Part shown: in pieces, positions 1-9,151 of the stretch | Position numbering within the stretch: the stretch's first letter is position 1 | How the letters are laid out: every line of letters starts with the position of its first letter | Assembly: GCA_963576725.1 (NCBI GenBank) | Contig: OY755241.1 | Span: 26,786,853 to 26,850,852 of the forward strand | Reading direction: 5' to 3' | Origin: Azorinus chamasolen | Lineage: Eukaryota > Mollusca > Bivalvia > Cardiida > Solecurtidae | Length of the DNA stretch: 64,000 nt | The notes under the pieces: model-generated | Told to the model about the DNA's origin: nothing | The model's database searches: none | The model's input: the letters and a program-made list of their open reading frames with translations, nothing else | Position numbers and translations under genes: made by a program

Positions 1-143
1 TACTATATATTTCAATACACAATAACAGAAATCTGAGTTAAGTAGTATTAACTATTAAGATGCTATTACATTATACATGAATGAACATCTTATATGTAAA
101 TATGCTATATACAAAATTCTCATATGTAAATATGCTATACATG

Positions 144-167
144 AAAAAAAAAAAAAAAAAAAAAAAA
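144..167. repeat. poly(A) tract, 24 nt
   Basis: An uninterrupted A run. It truncates the capsid reading frame that comes in from the right on the minus strand, so the Polinton sequence ends here. Just to its left are two copies of a short AT-rich repeat (CATATGTAAATATGCTATA-like, about 89-137). Confidence 0.9.
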
Positions 168-382
168 CATTCGCAAAGCATAACGTTTTTACCTGCGAGT
201 GCATCACCAAACTGCACCTCCAGTCTTACGTTGCCGTTCTTGATCAGAGAGAGATATTCTCCGTGGTGACCAAAGTTTGGCTCTAACTGGAGGGCGAAGA
301 GTGTATTTCCGTACTTAAAGTGCTCAATGGTCAGCGCGTTGCCCTCGTTCTGTCTCCACACTCCGCTACTCATCAATGTCAA
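168..382 (-). pseudogene. C-terminal fragment of Polinton major capsid protein, other frame
   Basis: The minus strand is open in a different frame from the capsid ORF that ends at 366. It encodes a segment containing YGNTLFALQLEPNF and SLIKNGNVRLEVQFGDAL, which resembles the C-terminal part of Polinton-type capsid proteins. It then runs into the poly(A/T) tract. The residues between it and the upstream ORF look too few for the family, so I infer an internal deletion plus frameshift. The extreme C-terminus is missing. Confidence 0.6.
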
Positions 383-1049
383 TTTTGAACTCCACTGCCT
401 TGTCAGCTGCCATCAAAGCAAAACTGGGTGGGTTCCTGTACAGCTTGATCTTGACATCGACTTGATTGAGCAGGTAACGGTCCATCGAAAACACATCATG
501 GAATATAGGACCCTGTAGGTCCAACGTTCTGGAACCTTTGATCCAACCTGCCCTCGTAAACAGCCCGTTGTTAGCACCTGTAGGATCTGTCACTGCAACT
601 GCGTCTACGTCATCGAACAACCACCCTTGGCTGGTCGTTTGACTGCTCAGAGCATCCTGTCCACAGTTCAGCAGTGTTTGTATGTAACTCCTGTGGGCAT
701 TATAATTACACGTTAGGCTGACCTTGTTCTGCAGTGTCACCTCGCTTGAGGAAAACAGAGCTTGTAGAAACAAATTCGAGGGACCTACTTTTTCTACTGT
801 CAACGCCCCTCCGTCTGCCTTGGTGACCTTTAGTTTGACATAGAGCTGTGAATTCTTCAGGTCTAAGTAATCCATCGAATTCTGACCGTTAATGCGAAAC
901 TCAAACGGTCCGTCCCCCGACACTTGTGATAGGGGTCGGATTTCTTCATCATATGTATCTGAAACACTAGTCTGGGTACTCGGTAAGTCAAATAAGGCTA
1001 GCTCAGAGACGAGACCCTCTTTAAACTGCTCCTCGTTGAACACCGACAT
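366..1049 (-). CDS. Polinton/Maverick major capsid protein, N-terminal part (broken)
   Basis: A 227-residue ORF beginning MSVFNEEQFKEG. It resembles animal proteins often annotated as F54H12.2-like, which are Polinton/adintovirus-type double-jelly-roll capsid proteins that would form the virion shell. Visible features are an N-terminal segment with FELP-like acidic text, GPFEFRINGQ at about residue 47, and a central DGLFTRAGW-like block. Intact relatives are clearly longer. The frame closes at 366, and a later piece of the same protein lies in another frame at 168-382, so the gene is dead as read. It starts 5 nt after the stop of the basic-protein ORF, which is virus-like packing. Confidence 0.65.
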   Translation of the reverse strand: MSVFNEEQFKEGLVSELALFDLPSTQTSVSDTYDEEIRPLSQVSGDGPFEFRINGQNSMDYLDLKNSQLYVKLKVTKADGGALTVEKVGPSNLFLQALFSSSEVTLQNKVSLTCNYNAHRSYIQTLLNCGQDALSSQTTSQGWLFDDVDAVAVTDPTGANNGLFTRAGWIKGSRTLDLQGPIFHDVFSMDRYLLNQVDVKIKLYRNPPSFALMAADKAVEFKIDIDE

Positions 1050-1054
1050 TGTAT

Positions 1055-1488
1055 TTACTTTATTTCAAAATGTCTCGGATACCATTGATGTCCTTTCCTT
1101 TTGGATGTGGTCTTTCTCTTTCTCTGCCTTTGACGCCGCTTCTGTCGCTTTTGTCCCCCACGTTGCTTCTTTGCTCTGTGTGAGGACTGACTTCGCGATT
1201 TTCTTTTCACACCACGCCTTCTACGTCCGGAACCTTTCTGAAACATGTCTTCTACAGTCTCAGGATTTATATCCTGTCTCTCCAATTCAGACTTGGCTTG
1301 GGCTGTTGTTTGTTCAGCTGGAAGCACGGTCTTAATAGGTACGGCTTTCTCGTATGATGCCTTTGGTTGGTTCACCGTAATAACACGTGGTCTTCTACCT
1401 GCTCCTGATTGGTTGACACTATTTTTCTGGTACTCAAATCATCGAAAAAATCGACCCAGACCTGAGGATTAGGTACGTATAATTTCAT
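1055..1488 (-). pseudogene. Small basic core-like (pX/Mu-like) Polinton protein, frameshifted
   Basis: The C-terminal two-thirds (1055 to about 1430) is open and extremely Arg/Lys rich. A GSGRRRRG motif at about 1230 is followed by a long RK-rich tail, like DNA-condensing core peptides of adenovirus-like elements. The only good ATG (1486-1488) opens a short frame, MKLYVPNPQVW, that is out of register with the basic part. A single frameshift near 1430-1445 separates them. The ATG lies 2 nt after the preceding stop (1491), which supports it as the original start. Function is inferred from composition and position. Confidence 0.55.
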
Positions 1489-1490
1489 TT

Positions 1491-1922
1491 TCACAGAAAA
1501 GGATTCGGTTTTACGTGAAGTGTTAGATGCACCGGTTTTATCAGTTCTGCTGCGTCTGTACCGTCCTCTTTCTTTATATAGATCTCAAAATCCCGAATCT
1601 CCGTTTTAGCCGCTTTGACATAAAACGGGTTCTCAAAAGTGTAATCCCACTTGGCTCTGCTGTTCTTCTCTAAACGTCGCAGTAATGGTCGTCGTTGGCC
1701 TTGAACGATACTCTCCTGAATTAAATTGCTGTAAACGTACAGCGCTTCATCGGCTTTTATGACTGATTTTGATGTTTCAGTCGCGTGAAATTCCACCAGT
1801 GCCACTTTCCAAGTTCCTGGTAAACTCAGGGGATAGTCTAGCTGCACTCTGAATTTGTAAACTGTATTGTCAGCGAAAAATTCATTGCTTTCATCACTTC
1901 GTACGTAAATGTATCTATCCAT
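1491..1922 (-). CDS. Putative Polinton minor capsid / penton-like protein
   Basis: An uninterrupted 143-residue ORF starting MDRYIYVRSDESNEFF. It is beta-rich with few charged runs. The C-terminal FEIYIKKEDG and PVHLTLHVKPNPFL are the kind of text seen in the ~140-residue single-jelly-roll (penton-like) proteins next to Polinton capsid genes. Assignment rests on size, position between integrase and capsid genes, and these motifs. The upstream integrase stop is 2 nt away. No break is visible. Confidence 0.55.
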   Translation of the reverse strand: MDRYIYVRSDESNEFFADNTVYKFRVQLDYPLSLPGTWKVALVEFHATETSKSVIKADEALYVYSNLIQESIVQGQRRPLLRRLEKNSRAKWDYTFENPFYVKAAKTEIRDFEIYIKKEDGTDAAELIKPVHLTLHVKPNPFL

Positions 1923-1924
1923 GT

Positions 1925-3040
1925 TTACTTTGCACGATCACTCGTATCTTTGATGTCATCAGCATCTACCCAGCTGTTAAAAGACTCAGGGAACCCTTGC
2001 CATTTCACCAAGACTTCTCGTTTTCCTTTCCGTTTTCGTCTTTTGAGAATGCGTTCAATGAACCACATACTATTCTCGTCTTTATCCACTTTTTGCAATT
2101 CGTTTGTATAAAACAGTCCCGTAATAGCTTCATTATTTAGATCTTTTAGTCTATACATAGGAATTCCTTGTTTCAATAATCTACCGACAACTTTAAATAC
2201 TTCTATCGTAAATTGTTCTTGGTAGGCTCTACGAAACGGGGCTTTCATAAAACTGATTCGTACAAGATTTCCCACTTTAAACGCATACACTGGTCTTGTT
2301 TTGGTCCTGGGTCGTTTTTTCAAATACATGAAAGCCCACACATCGGCTTCGTTGTCTTTGTTGATTTCATTTGGCGACAGACCATTTAAACTTCGATGAG
2401 GTGTGTTGTTGTAGTTGTCTACGATGTCTTGCAAATTGTCAATGTATCGGTATGATTGCCTATGTCGCATAAATCTGTAAATAGCCGTCTTGATTGTTCT
2501 CTGAACGCGTTCAACGTAATTGGCCTTGACGGGATTTTGTGTCGTGAAAAAGTAGATTTCTTTCTCTTTCATAAGTTTCTTAAACCACTGATTTACAAAT
2601 TCAGAGCCTTTGTCTGCACGTACCTTTTTCGGCTTCACATCTCTTAACATCAGTTTCATGGCTTCGAGCACCACCGTGGCCGTTTTATTTTTCAACGGCT
2701 GTATTCGTAGTGTTCTAGAGAAGACATCGATGGCACACAGCAAAAAGCGGACGCCGTTGTTTTCATCTGCCAAATTAGCCATGGACAACAAATCAATATC
2801 CCACTGCTCATTGATGGAGGTCACTCTAACTCCAGCAGATCTAAACCGGTGACGAACGGGTTTCTGAATAGCGTATGCATCTTGATTGCTCAGCCATTTA
2901 GTTATGTATCCAAGCGTGAAAACACCCGGGTGTTGCTTGCGAATTACTTTAAACAATTTTTCGGGTCCCGCATATGCGCCTGGCTTCTTCGGATCAAAAT
3001 AATGCGCTGACAGTATGTCATCTTTATCCTTATTATCCAT
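1925..3040 (-). CDS. Polinton retrovirus-like integrase with C-terminal chromodomain
   Basis: 371 residues from MDNKDKDD; the open frame runs further upstream, but that part is AT-rich repeat. The core is rve-type. Candidate DDE residues are D81 or D83 (EQWDIDLLS), D143 (VRADKGSEF) and E177 (ANYVERVQRT). An NNTPHRSLNGLSPNEI block follows at about 211-226. A chromodomain spans about 325-360 (MWFIERILKRRKRKGKR, VLVKWQGF, NSWV). This pairing is characteristic of Polinton/Maverick integrases, which insert the element and may target chromatin. The ORF is intact, unlike its neighbours. It lies next to the terminal palindrome, as expected for the integrase end of such elements. Confidence 0.85.
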   Translation of the reverse strand: MDNKDKDDILSAHYFDPKKPGAYAGPEKLFKVIRKQHPGVFTLGYITKWLSNQDAYAIQKPVRHRFRSAGVRVTSINEQWDIDLLSMANLADENNGVRFLLCAIDVFSRTLRIQPLKNKTATVVLEAMKLMLRDVKPKKVRADKGSEFVNQWFKKLMKEKEIYFFTTQNPVKANYVERVQRTIKTAIYRFMRHRQSYRYIDNLQDIVDNYNNTPHRSLNGLSPNEINKDNEADVWAFMYLKKRPRTKTRPVYAFKVGNLVRISFMKAPFRRAYQEQFTIEVFKVVGRLLKQGIPMYRLKDLNNEAITGLFYTNELQKVDKDENSMWFIERILKRRKRKGKREVLVKWQGFPESFNSWVDADDIKDTSDRAK

Positions 3041-3178
3041 GTTTGTGGTAGCAAGGCGTCTATCGAAATGACAACATCGAACACATTGTGACCTTTTTCT
3101 AACACACTCAACATGCTCCCGAACTCGCCAAAATCGATCTGCACCAGATCGTGCGATGCCATTTATGTACAAAATATC

Positions 3179-3260
3179 AATTGAATACCATAAGAGAGCT
3201 CCATAAGAGAGCTTCATATGTTTCATGAGCGAATCATAAGAGAGTAATAAAAAAATCATA
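3179..3260. repeat. Degenerate TCATAAGAGAGT repeats
   Basis: Three to four degenerate copies of a CATAAGAGAG motif (near 3187, 3201 and 3234) lie between the integrase and the palindrome. The same word forms the inner part of the palindrome arms. They may be the inner terminal repeat of the Polinton. Confidence 0.5.
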
Positions 3261-3268
3261 AGTTTTAA

Positions 3269-3356
3269 CTAAGGGTGCTCCCTTATGATTTTTTACTCTT
3301 TTATGAATCATAAATGAGTCATAAAAGAGTAAAAAATCATAAGGGAGCACCCTTAG
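3269..3356. repeat. Perfect 38-bp-arm palindrome, 12-nt loop
   Basis: Arms 3269-3306 and 3319-3356 are exact reverse complements, beginning CTAAGGGTGCTCCCTTATGA. The loop is 3307-3318. AGTTTTAAC occurs as a direct repeat at 3261-3269 and 3355-3363, overlapping the arm ends. It sits exactly between the Polinton fragment and the truncated LINE reverse transcriptase. Confidence 0.9.
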
Positions 3357-3363
3357 TTTTAAC

Positions 3364-3831
3364 CTACTCCTGTAATGTATTTACAGGCAGATAGCTACAT
3401 GATTTCACACGGTTCAACAAAACTTTCTCGTATAGTTTCAAGAAAATTGAGGAGAGCGTAATTGCTCTGTAACTATTTGGATCGCTTTTCAGCTTTTTAC
3501 CTCCTTTGTACAGTGTAATAATTGTACCTTCTTTCATCGATATAGGTGTATAAGATGAAAAAAGCATGGCGTTAAAAAGTTTCGTCAATAGGCTTTCTAT
3601 TATATTGCCTCCAAAGATAAAATGTTCATAGTAAACTTTGTCCGGTCTACACGCCTTAGATCTGTTACATTTCTTTAACACCTCTTTTATTTCTTCAGCA
3701 TTTAAAGGAGTACAGTGTCTATCTAATTGCACGCTGTAGTCGTCAATGTAATCATGATATGCCTGACTGTCCTTATGAATGAAATTCTTAAATTGTCCGT
3801 CATAATCATTATCATTAGGTGTATACAACAT
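3364..3831 (-). pseudogene. Non-LTR retrotransposon reverse transcriptase, N-terminal part
   Basis: Encodes ACRPDKVYYEHFIFGGN, then GTIITLYKGGKK and DPNSYRAITLSSIF. These are early reverse transcriptase blocks of LINE-type elements. The frame stops at the palindrome boundary, so the catalytic FADD-type region and everything 3' of it are missing. Upstream continuity to the endonuclease is through a frameshifted stretch near 3831-4027. Confidence 0.8.
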
Positions 3832-4458
3832 TGCAAAATACTCTTTCCATTTTCTCTGTAATTATCTTTGGATCTCTGTAAGTTGTGCCACTGAACTCCA
3901 TTTCAGACCCCGAGTTTGACCCTGAAGTGTTACGCCGACTATTAACAAGTCGCCAGAGGGAATCTCAGCAGCTTCGTCAGTATCATCATATAATTTCTGC
4001 ATGTAATTATCTACTGAATTCCTATGCTAGCGCCTCAACGAACATTTGGCTGACTTGTATTCGTCATACTCTATACCTGTGCGCAATTTACCTTTCACTA
4101 TCCAGAGTCTGCGTTTATGCTTCATTACATTGTGATAATTACCTAACTCAGAATTCCAGTAAGATGTGAGACATCTCTTAAAGCGTGATTTCGGTAAGCA
4201 TTCATCTGCAGCAGACACCACAGACTGTACTAATAGCTTATACAAATTATCGATTCCCTGTGTACCTTGAACATCTTCTACACATGCCTGATGCAAATTT
4301 GTATTTCCGGTTAAGTGTTTCTCATATTCACTTAACTTCTGTGCTGGAACCTTCGACCATTTTATCCTATCACTACATAGCTTAACGTTACTAGCATAAC
4401 AAGGCACAGCAAGTGTACAGAGCACGGGTCTGTGATTGGAAACATTTAGTGCAGAATC
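3832..4458 (-). pseudogene. LINE endonuclease C-terminus and endonuclease-RT linker
   Basis: Contains ALNVSNHRPVL, the conserved SDHRP-type end of an EEP endonuclease. A linker with YWNSELGNYHNVMKHKRRLW and YDEYKSAKCSLRR follows, typical just before LINE reverse transcriptases. It is broken by frameshifts near 4027. The endonuclease begins at 5412-6084, on the other side of the inserted element. Confidence 0.75.
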
Positions 4459-4500
4459 TACGAAAGACCGGCGGTGACATTTCCATTTCAAGATTTCACA

Positions 4501-4780
4501 CAAAGCAATTCATGATTTCACGATTTCACAATTTCACGATTTCACTTCAAAATTTCACGACTTCACAATTTCACGATTTCACTTCAAAATTTCACGATTT
4601 CACTTCAAAATTTCACGATTTCACAATTTCACGATTTCACTTCAAAATTTCACGATTTCACGACTTCTCTTCAAAATTTCACGATTTCACGATTTCTCTT
4701 CAAAATTTCACGATTTCACTTCAAAATTTCACGATTTCACAATTTCATGATTTCACAATTTCACGATTTCATGATTTCAT
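4501..4780. repeat. TTTCACGATTTCAC/TTCAAAA subterminal minisatellite
   Basis: An irregular array of TTTCACGATTTCAC units separated by TTCAAAAT spacers, about 280 bp. It is part of the 4459-5405 element. The opposite end carries a shorter inverted array at about 5265-5355. Confidence 0.9.
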
Positions 4781-4944
4781 TTAGTCCATTTGAATTGTTA
4801 TGACGTCATCAAAACGCACATGTTGAAGTAAAAGCCACGATGAAAGAAACGGCGGAAAACTATGACAATCTTCCCTTCCAGAACTGTAGGGCCGAGGGCC
4901 TTCATATTTTGCATGTAGCTTGTCCTCAAGTCCACCATCAATAT

Positions 4945-5180
4945 TGTTTAACCCTTTCCTGCATGAATATTCATGCATGAGAATTGCCAATCATGTGTTT
5001 ATTGTGTTAAATCATTGTCTTATGTTTGTATGACACTGTACTGGAGGAGAATTTAATTAATAATAAACTGTAAGAAATAATGACATCATGGATTTTAAAT
5101 AAGATTAAATCCTATAGGAGTCGTCTGAGCTGGGTCTAGCCTGTTTGCAAAGGTGTATTTATGGATTTCAAATTGCCATC
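4945..5180. mobile_element. Family A MITE remnants inside the 947-bp element
   Basis: TTTAACCCTTTCC with GAATATTCAT (4948-4980), then TCCTATAGGAGTCGTCTGAGCTGGG and CTGTTTGCAAAGGTGTATTTATGG (5110-5165). These match one arm and one end of family A. Confidence 0.5.
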
Positions 5181-5411
5181 CTGATTTCAAGGGCGAAGGC
5201 CACTCTGTTGCCTTAATTACGTCAGCGTGCCACGTGGCTAAAAGATTCTACATGAGGTTGAAATTGCGAAATCGAGAAATTGTGAAGTCGTGAAATTGTG
5301 AAATTTTGAAGTGAAATTGTGAAATCATGAAATCATGAAATCGTGAAATCATGAATTCTATTGTGTGAAATCTTGAGGTGGAAATGTCACCGCCGGTCTT
5401 TCGTAAGAATC

Positions 5412-6084
5412 ATCTAAAATTTCACACGTCAACACAGTATTTCTCTTTTCTTCCTGTATTAGTATATGGTCTATCAAGCTTTTTCCGTTAGGTGAAACAA
5501 AGGTAGCTTCGGCGCCAGTGCATATGTCTAAAACTGATACAGAAATAAAGTTTTCTTTCAAAATAGTTTCACTGAAACATCTGCCACGATCATCTAGCTG
5601 TTTGTAAAACCGCGAAGATGACAAATGTGCATTCATATCACCCATTATGACCACCATACCTTTCGGGGAATATATATTAATAATATTCGATAGCTCATCT
5701 AAATACTCTTTATACAAAACTACACTGTGGTTTCTACTCGGTAGGTATATCTGAAATATGTATATATACTGGTGAGAAGAAAGCTCATATTGTATACCGA
5801 TTATTCGGTCACTCTGTAATTCTAATGTAACTATGTTGTCTGCATGTTTACGATGGAATATTATAGCTACTCCACCTTTTCCGACTTTACGTCTGCTAGG
5901 CAGGTTTAAAGCATAATCTGATACCCCAAAACTTGTGTAACATGGATCAATTCTATCCAAAAAAATGTAAATCGTTCTGAAATAACCAATGTTCACTTAT
6001 ACCACAAATATCAATTTGTCTCTCATTTAAAGTATCGCAGAGATAGGTACAACTCGACATAATTCCTGTCGTGTTCCATGTCAT
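5412..6084 (-). pseudogene. LINE EEP endonuclease domain
   Basis: Starts MTWNTTGIM on the minus strand at about 6084. A 7-A run at 5959-5965 marks a frameshift. It continues with GKGGVAIIFHRK, MVVIMGDMNAH (the GDxN motif) and GKSLIDHILI. The domain nicks target DNA for target-primed reverse transcription. The frame is cut exactly at the 6-bp target duplication of the inserted element, and the next codons resume at 4458. Confidence 0.8.
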
Positions 6085-6101
6085 AAGACTGAGGCAATGA
6101 T

Positions 6102-6655
6102 CTACAGCCATATATGTTTCACTACGATTTCTATGTTAACAATCACAATCACCTTCCCAGTACCAGAGATATGGACTGAAATCATTGATGTCTGATCTGT
6201 TATACATTGCATCATCACCCAAACCATCACCGGAGCTCCGGTTACCAGAGTTCCGACTGTAGCTAGGGCTTCGCCGTCTGTAAACCATACGACTACCATG
6301 ACCAGAGGTACTGGAAGAATGATTCTGTCTCTGCCTGAAATCATTGTTCGAGTACCATGGCCTACAAAAAATACCTTGGGTCAGAAATCGGTATCATCTA
6401 TCATGTGGGCATCATTATTGTCCTCAACATTCAACCGAACAACAAGTGGCTCGTAACTATATCGAAATATAGTAACCTTTGTTACCTTTGGACCCCTTTC
6501 ATTCACATTGGCAGCTATTTTATTCTCGGTTATAGTGGACTTAAAGCCACGGATATAGAACCGCTTAGTGTGTTTCCTAACAGGCTCAACAAAGTCATCA
6601 AGAAAAATCATGAAGTAATGCATTATTGTATAGCTGTTGGTGACGTAAAGGGTTA
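6102..6655 (-). pseudogene. LINE N-terminal region (RNA-binding-like and Arg/Ser-rich linker)
   Basis: One frame reads KRFYIRGFKSTITENK and RGPKVTKVTIFRYSYE, like the conserved N-terminal domain of some invertebrate LINE proteins. After a frameshift near 6355 another frame reads an Arg/Ser/Asn-rich segment (YRRRSPSYSRNSGNRSS). No intact ORF remains. Confidence 0.5.
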
Positions 6656-6668
6656 ATTGAAACTTATC

Positions 6669-6860
6669 TAATTCGCTGCCAAAGTTTGTTTTCTGCAAAC
6701 TTTGTCGTCTGCTATTTTCCCCATTTTTATTTTTCTTCATTTTTGTTTCAAGAAACAGTCACAATAACAAGCAGTGTGGATCCTGATGAGACGTCGTGTT
6801 ACTCGGCGTCTCATCTGGATCCAAACTGTTTGCGGCATTGACAGGCGAAAAAGCTAAAGT
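6669..6860 (-). mobile_element. Family C MITE, partial
   Basis: TCGCTGCCAAAGTTTG and CTTTGTCGTCTGC flank a hairpin (6771-6833) with GATCCTGATGAGACG in the left arm and CTCATCTGGATCCAAACTG in the right. The tip is degenerate. Confidence 0.7.
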
Positions 6861-6893
6861 GTATTTGGGCACGTGTATATAGGAGATGGTGTT

Positions 6894-7142
6894 CAACACT
6901 TTCCCTCATATAAATGTGTTTTCACGCATTTGCAAACAGATTAGACCCAGATCAGACGGCTCCTAGAGGAGCTGTCTGATCAGGGTCTGATCTGTTTGCT
7001 AACAGGATTTGATAGATCTGTTTCCTTGCTTTCTAAAATGTCTACAATATTCCACCTTCAATACTTCATTATAACTATTTTGTCCATGACTATTCAGTAG
7101 GTAATGAAATTTGGAATAGATGTAGAACAGGGAAAGGGTTAA
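6894..7142 (+). mobile_element. Family A MITE, near complete
   Basis: Ends AACACTTTCCCTCATATAAA and GAACAGGGAAAGGGTTAA. The hairpin is bounded by GCAAACAG and CTGTTTGC with tip GGCTCCTAGAGGAGC. CCCAGATC lies in the left arm against GATCAGGG in the right. Confidence 0.85.
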
Positions 7143-7154
7143 CACTTTCCCACG

Positions 7155-7323
7155 TACAGTCAAACCTCTCTAAACCGGACGTTAAAGTTAGTATTTATAA
7201 ATATCGGTCATTGAAACAGGTGGCAGCTGAATGCAGGGTGAAAGTCATGCAGCAAGCAACCACCTGCCTTAACGTATCTAAATTATTCTCTACTAGAATT
7301 CCGGTTTAGAGGGTTTTACTGTA
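7155..7323. mobile_element. Family E1 MITE, hairpin tip deleted
   Basis: TACAGTCAAACCTCTCTAAA to GGGTTTTACTGTA, TA-flanked. It has CAGGTGGCAGCTGAATGCAG but lacks the central CTCCTNNAGGAG tip. Confidence 0.8.
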
Positions 7324-7338
7324 TAGACTTTGTAGGAC

Positions 7339-7480
7339 TGTGTAACAGAGTAGACCCAGAAGAGACGGTTCCAGTCTGCTCTATTTGATTACGGAATTAC
7401 ATCTATAAAGATCTGATTCTACAATTTGTGTCATGGCCAAATTTTCACATGTTCATATGTCATTATAAAAATACTTTATT
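7339..7480 (+). mobile_element. Family A MITE, fragment
   Basis: CAGAGTAGACCCAGA with a decayed hairpin, followed by the family A inner text GATTCTACA and ATGGCCAAA. Confidence 0.6.
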
Positions 7481-7581
7481 TTATTTACATGCTACCATTA
7501 TTTCTATATAAACATTCACGAGGCAGAGGATTAAATCGGCCAAATGCTCACAAAGTAACTCTATTCATCTGCATGAATTCT

Positions 7582-7834
7582 TTAATCCTTCTCATGCTGA
7601 ATTTTAAAATACATTTCTCCTTCTTGACCCGTGCCCTGTTGTATAATTACATATAATATATTCACTGTGTACAAGTATTTCTCTGTGCAATCACTGCTGT
7701 GGAGTGCACTGGTTGCACAATCAACTTGTAAATAGTGCAGACCCTGATGAGACAGCTCCTGCAGGAGCTGTCTCATCTGGGTCTTAACTTTTTACAGGTA
7801 GGTATATTGACGTTAATACCAAGCGAAGAGTTAA
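7582..7834 (-). mobile_element. Family B MITE, complete
   Basis: TTAATCCTTCTCATGCTGAA to CAAGCGAAGAGTTAA, 253 bp, TTAA at both ends. The hairpin has tip CAGCTCCTGCAGGAGCTG and CCCTGATG in the left arm. Confidence 0.85.
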
Positions 7835-7915
7835 AACCTTTTTTTAACTCTATTTTACAAGATATGCTCGCCCGATTTTGTCTCGTCAACTCCCGCATAC
7901 CACAGTTGCCTCGCC

Positions 7916-7951
7916 CAGAGATATATACATACATGTATGTATATGTCTCTG
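7916..7951. repeat. 36-bp palindrome CAGAGA...TCTCTG
   Basis: CAGAGATATATACATACATG and its near complement form one stem. A closely related palindrome is at 48602-48636. Confidence 0.75.
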
Positions 7952-8074
7952 CCTCGCCTCAATGCCATATCGCCCCCAGACACAATACCGGTATATATGT
8001 CACGATCTATCAAACGACTAATTCAAATCATTTACACTTAACCTTTGATAAACGATCAGGAAATTGATATAACA

Positions 8075-8242
8075 TCCCATTGCAGACCCAGATCAGAGGG
8101 CTCATAGAGGAGCCCCCTGATCAGGGTATACTCTGTTTGTCATTCAAAAACCTATAATGTATGCCATTCTGTACTGAATGAAATACATTAAACAGTGGTA
8201 GACTATTCCACTTTGAACATTCAGCACGGAAAGTGTGAACCC
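8075..8242 (+). mobile_element. Family A MITE, diverged, left end lost
   Basis: CAGACCCAGATCAGAGGGCTC and CCCTGATCAGGGTATACTC form the hairpin. The right flank matches the copy at 17731-17933 (GACCATCC/GACTATTCC text, ending in GTGTGAAC). Confidence 0.65.
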
Positions 8243-8879
8243 CGCTGTTAGTTCTGTCACGACGTCGAATAAATCTTGTAGCGGATCAATGACAACAGAA
8301 ATCGGCGGCCATTTGGTTTTAGGATTTTTATATGACACATTACAATAAATAGGATATCACAACGATGTAGGATATACCTGTTCATGTTAACGTCCTCGTA
8401 TTTGTAGGATTAGATAAAACTAAGCTCCGCCTATCGTGTTATCTGTCCGGTCAATACAAACAAGCATACTGTGTATTATTATAAGACTGGGATAATACAT
8501 GACATGGTTAATTTATTTTAGATCCAGACCTAGTATGTTTAAATTGATTGAGCTGCTTACTACACAGAATAGGAACGAATTACATATGTTAGCTAAATAC
8601 GCATCAGAAGGGTTTAAAACAAGAATGAACACGATAACTTAATCCTAGTAAATTAATATCAAAGTAAAGTAAAAAAGTTCTGTATGATCGTACAAGTGTC
8701 AAGTTTTAACACCATGACAAATTTTGTTCAATCAGATGCAGTACGTGTAAAAATAAATGTAGTTGGATAAGTTTGTTTTAATCGTTATCCCTCTGAACGC
8801 TGCGTTATCAGAGGGGAGTAACTCATCAGTGCTTAACTATTGAGTCCACAAAATAATGAAAAGCTTAAATTTAATGACA
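8243..8879. other. AT-rich sequence, nothing recognised
   Basis: No ORF of interest, repeat family or RNA gene is seen here. Confidence 0.4.
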
Positions 8880-8946
8880 AACAGTGCAGATCCTGATCCG
8901 AGGATTCCTGTAGTAGCCTTCTGACCTGGGTCTGCGCTGTCTGCAA
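8880..8946 (-). mobile_element. Degenerate family A hairpin
   Basis: ACAGTGCAGATCCTGATCCG and GACCTGGGTCTGCGCTGTCTGC retain the arm pattern, with the mismatch-bearing CCTGAT on the left. Similar worn copies lie at 18851 and 48403. Confidence 0.55.
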
Positions 8947-8999
8947 CTGGCAGTACATGCTTGTCCCGCATGCAAAGGGTTTAATAAATATATATCATG

Positions 9000-9151
9000 C
9001 ATATGTTAAAATAAAGTTCATCCATGATATGTAATTGTATGTATCTCTATAGTGTCTTGTTAATAACTTATATTTGTACGCATTTGTAAACACCAGAAAC
9101 TGTAAAGTTTACGTGTAATAAACTTATGTTATGTTATGTTATGTTATGTTA
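9000..9151 (+). mobile_element. Possible LINE 3' tail with (TTATG)n end
   Basis: GTGTAATAAACTTATG followed by about five TTATG/TATGT units. A polyadenylation-like AATAAA followed by a short tandem repeat tail resembles CR1/RTE-type 3' ends. No coding part is attached. Confidence 0.35.

Larger units (their letters stand above)
4459..5405. mobile_element. 947-bp inverted-repeat DNA transposon with minisatellite ends
   Basis: The ends are exact inverted repeats for 27 bp (TACGAAAGACCGGCGGTGAC onward), and similarity continues further in. The flanks are a 6-bp direct repeat AGAATC at 4453-4458 and 5406-5411, a target-site duplication. Both subterminal regions carry TTTCACGATTTCAC-type repeats in inverted orientation. 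No transposase ORF is seen, so it is non-autonomous. Superfamily is undetermined. Confidence 0.85.

Noticed and set aside
3041..3259. N-terminal extension of the integrase ORF
   Set aside because: The extra 73 codons translate AT-rich terminal repeats and show no family similarity. The ATG at 3040 gives a protein beginning like other Polinton integrases.
6102..6344. 80-codon hydrophobic ORF on the minus strand
   Set aside because: Out-of-frame reading of the LINE Arg/Ser-rich linker.
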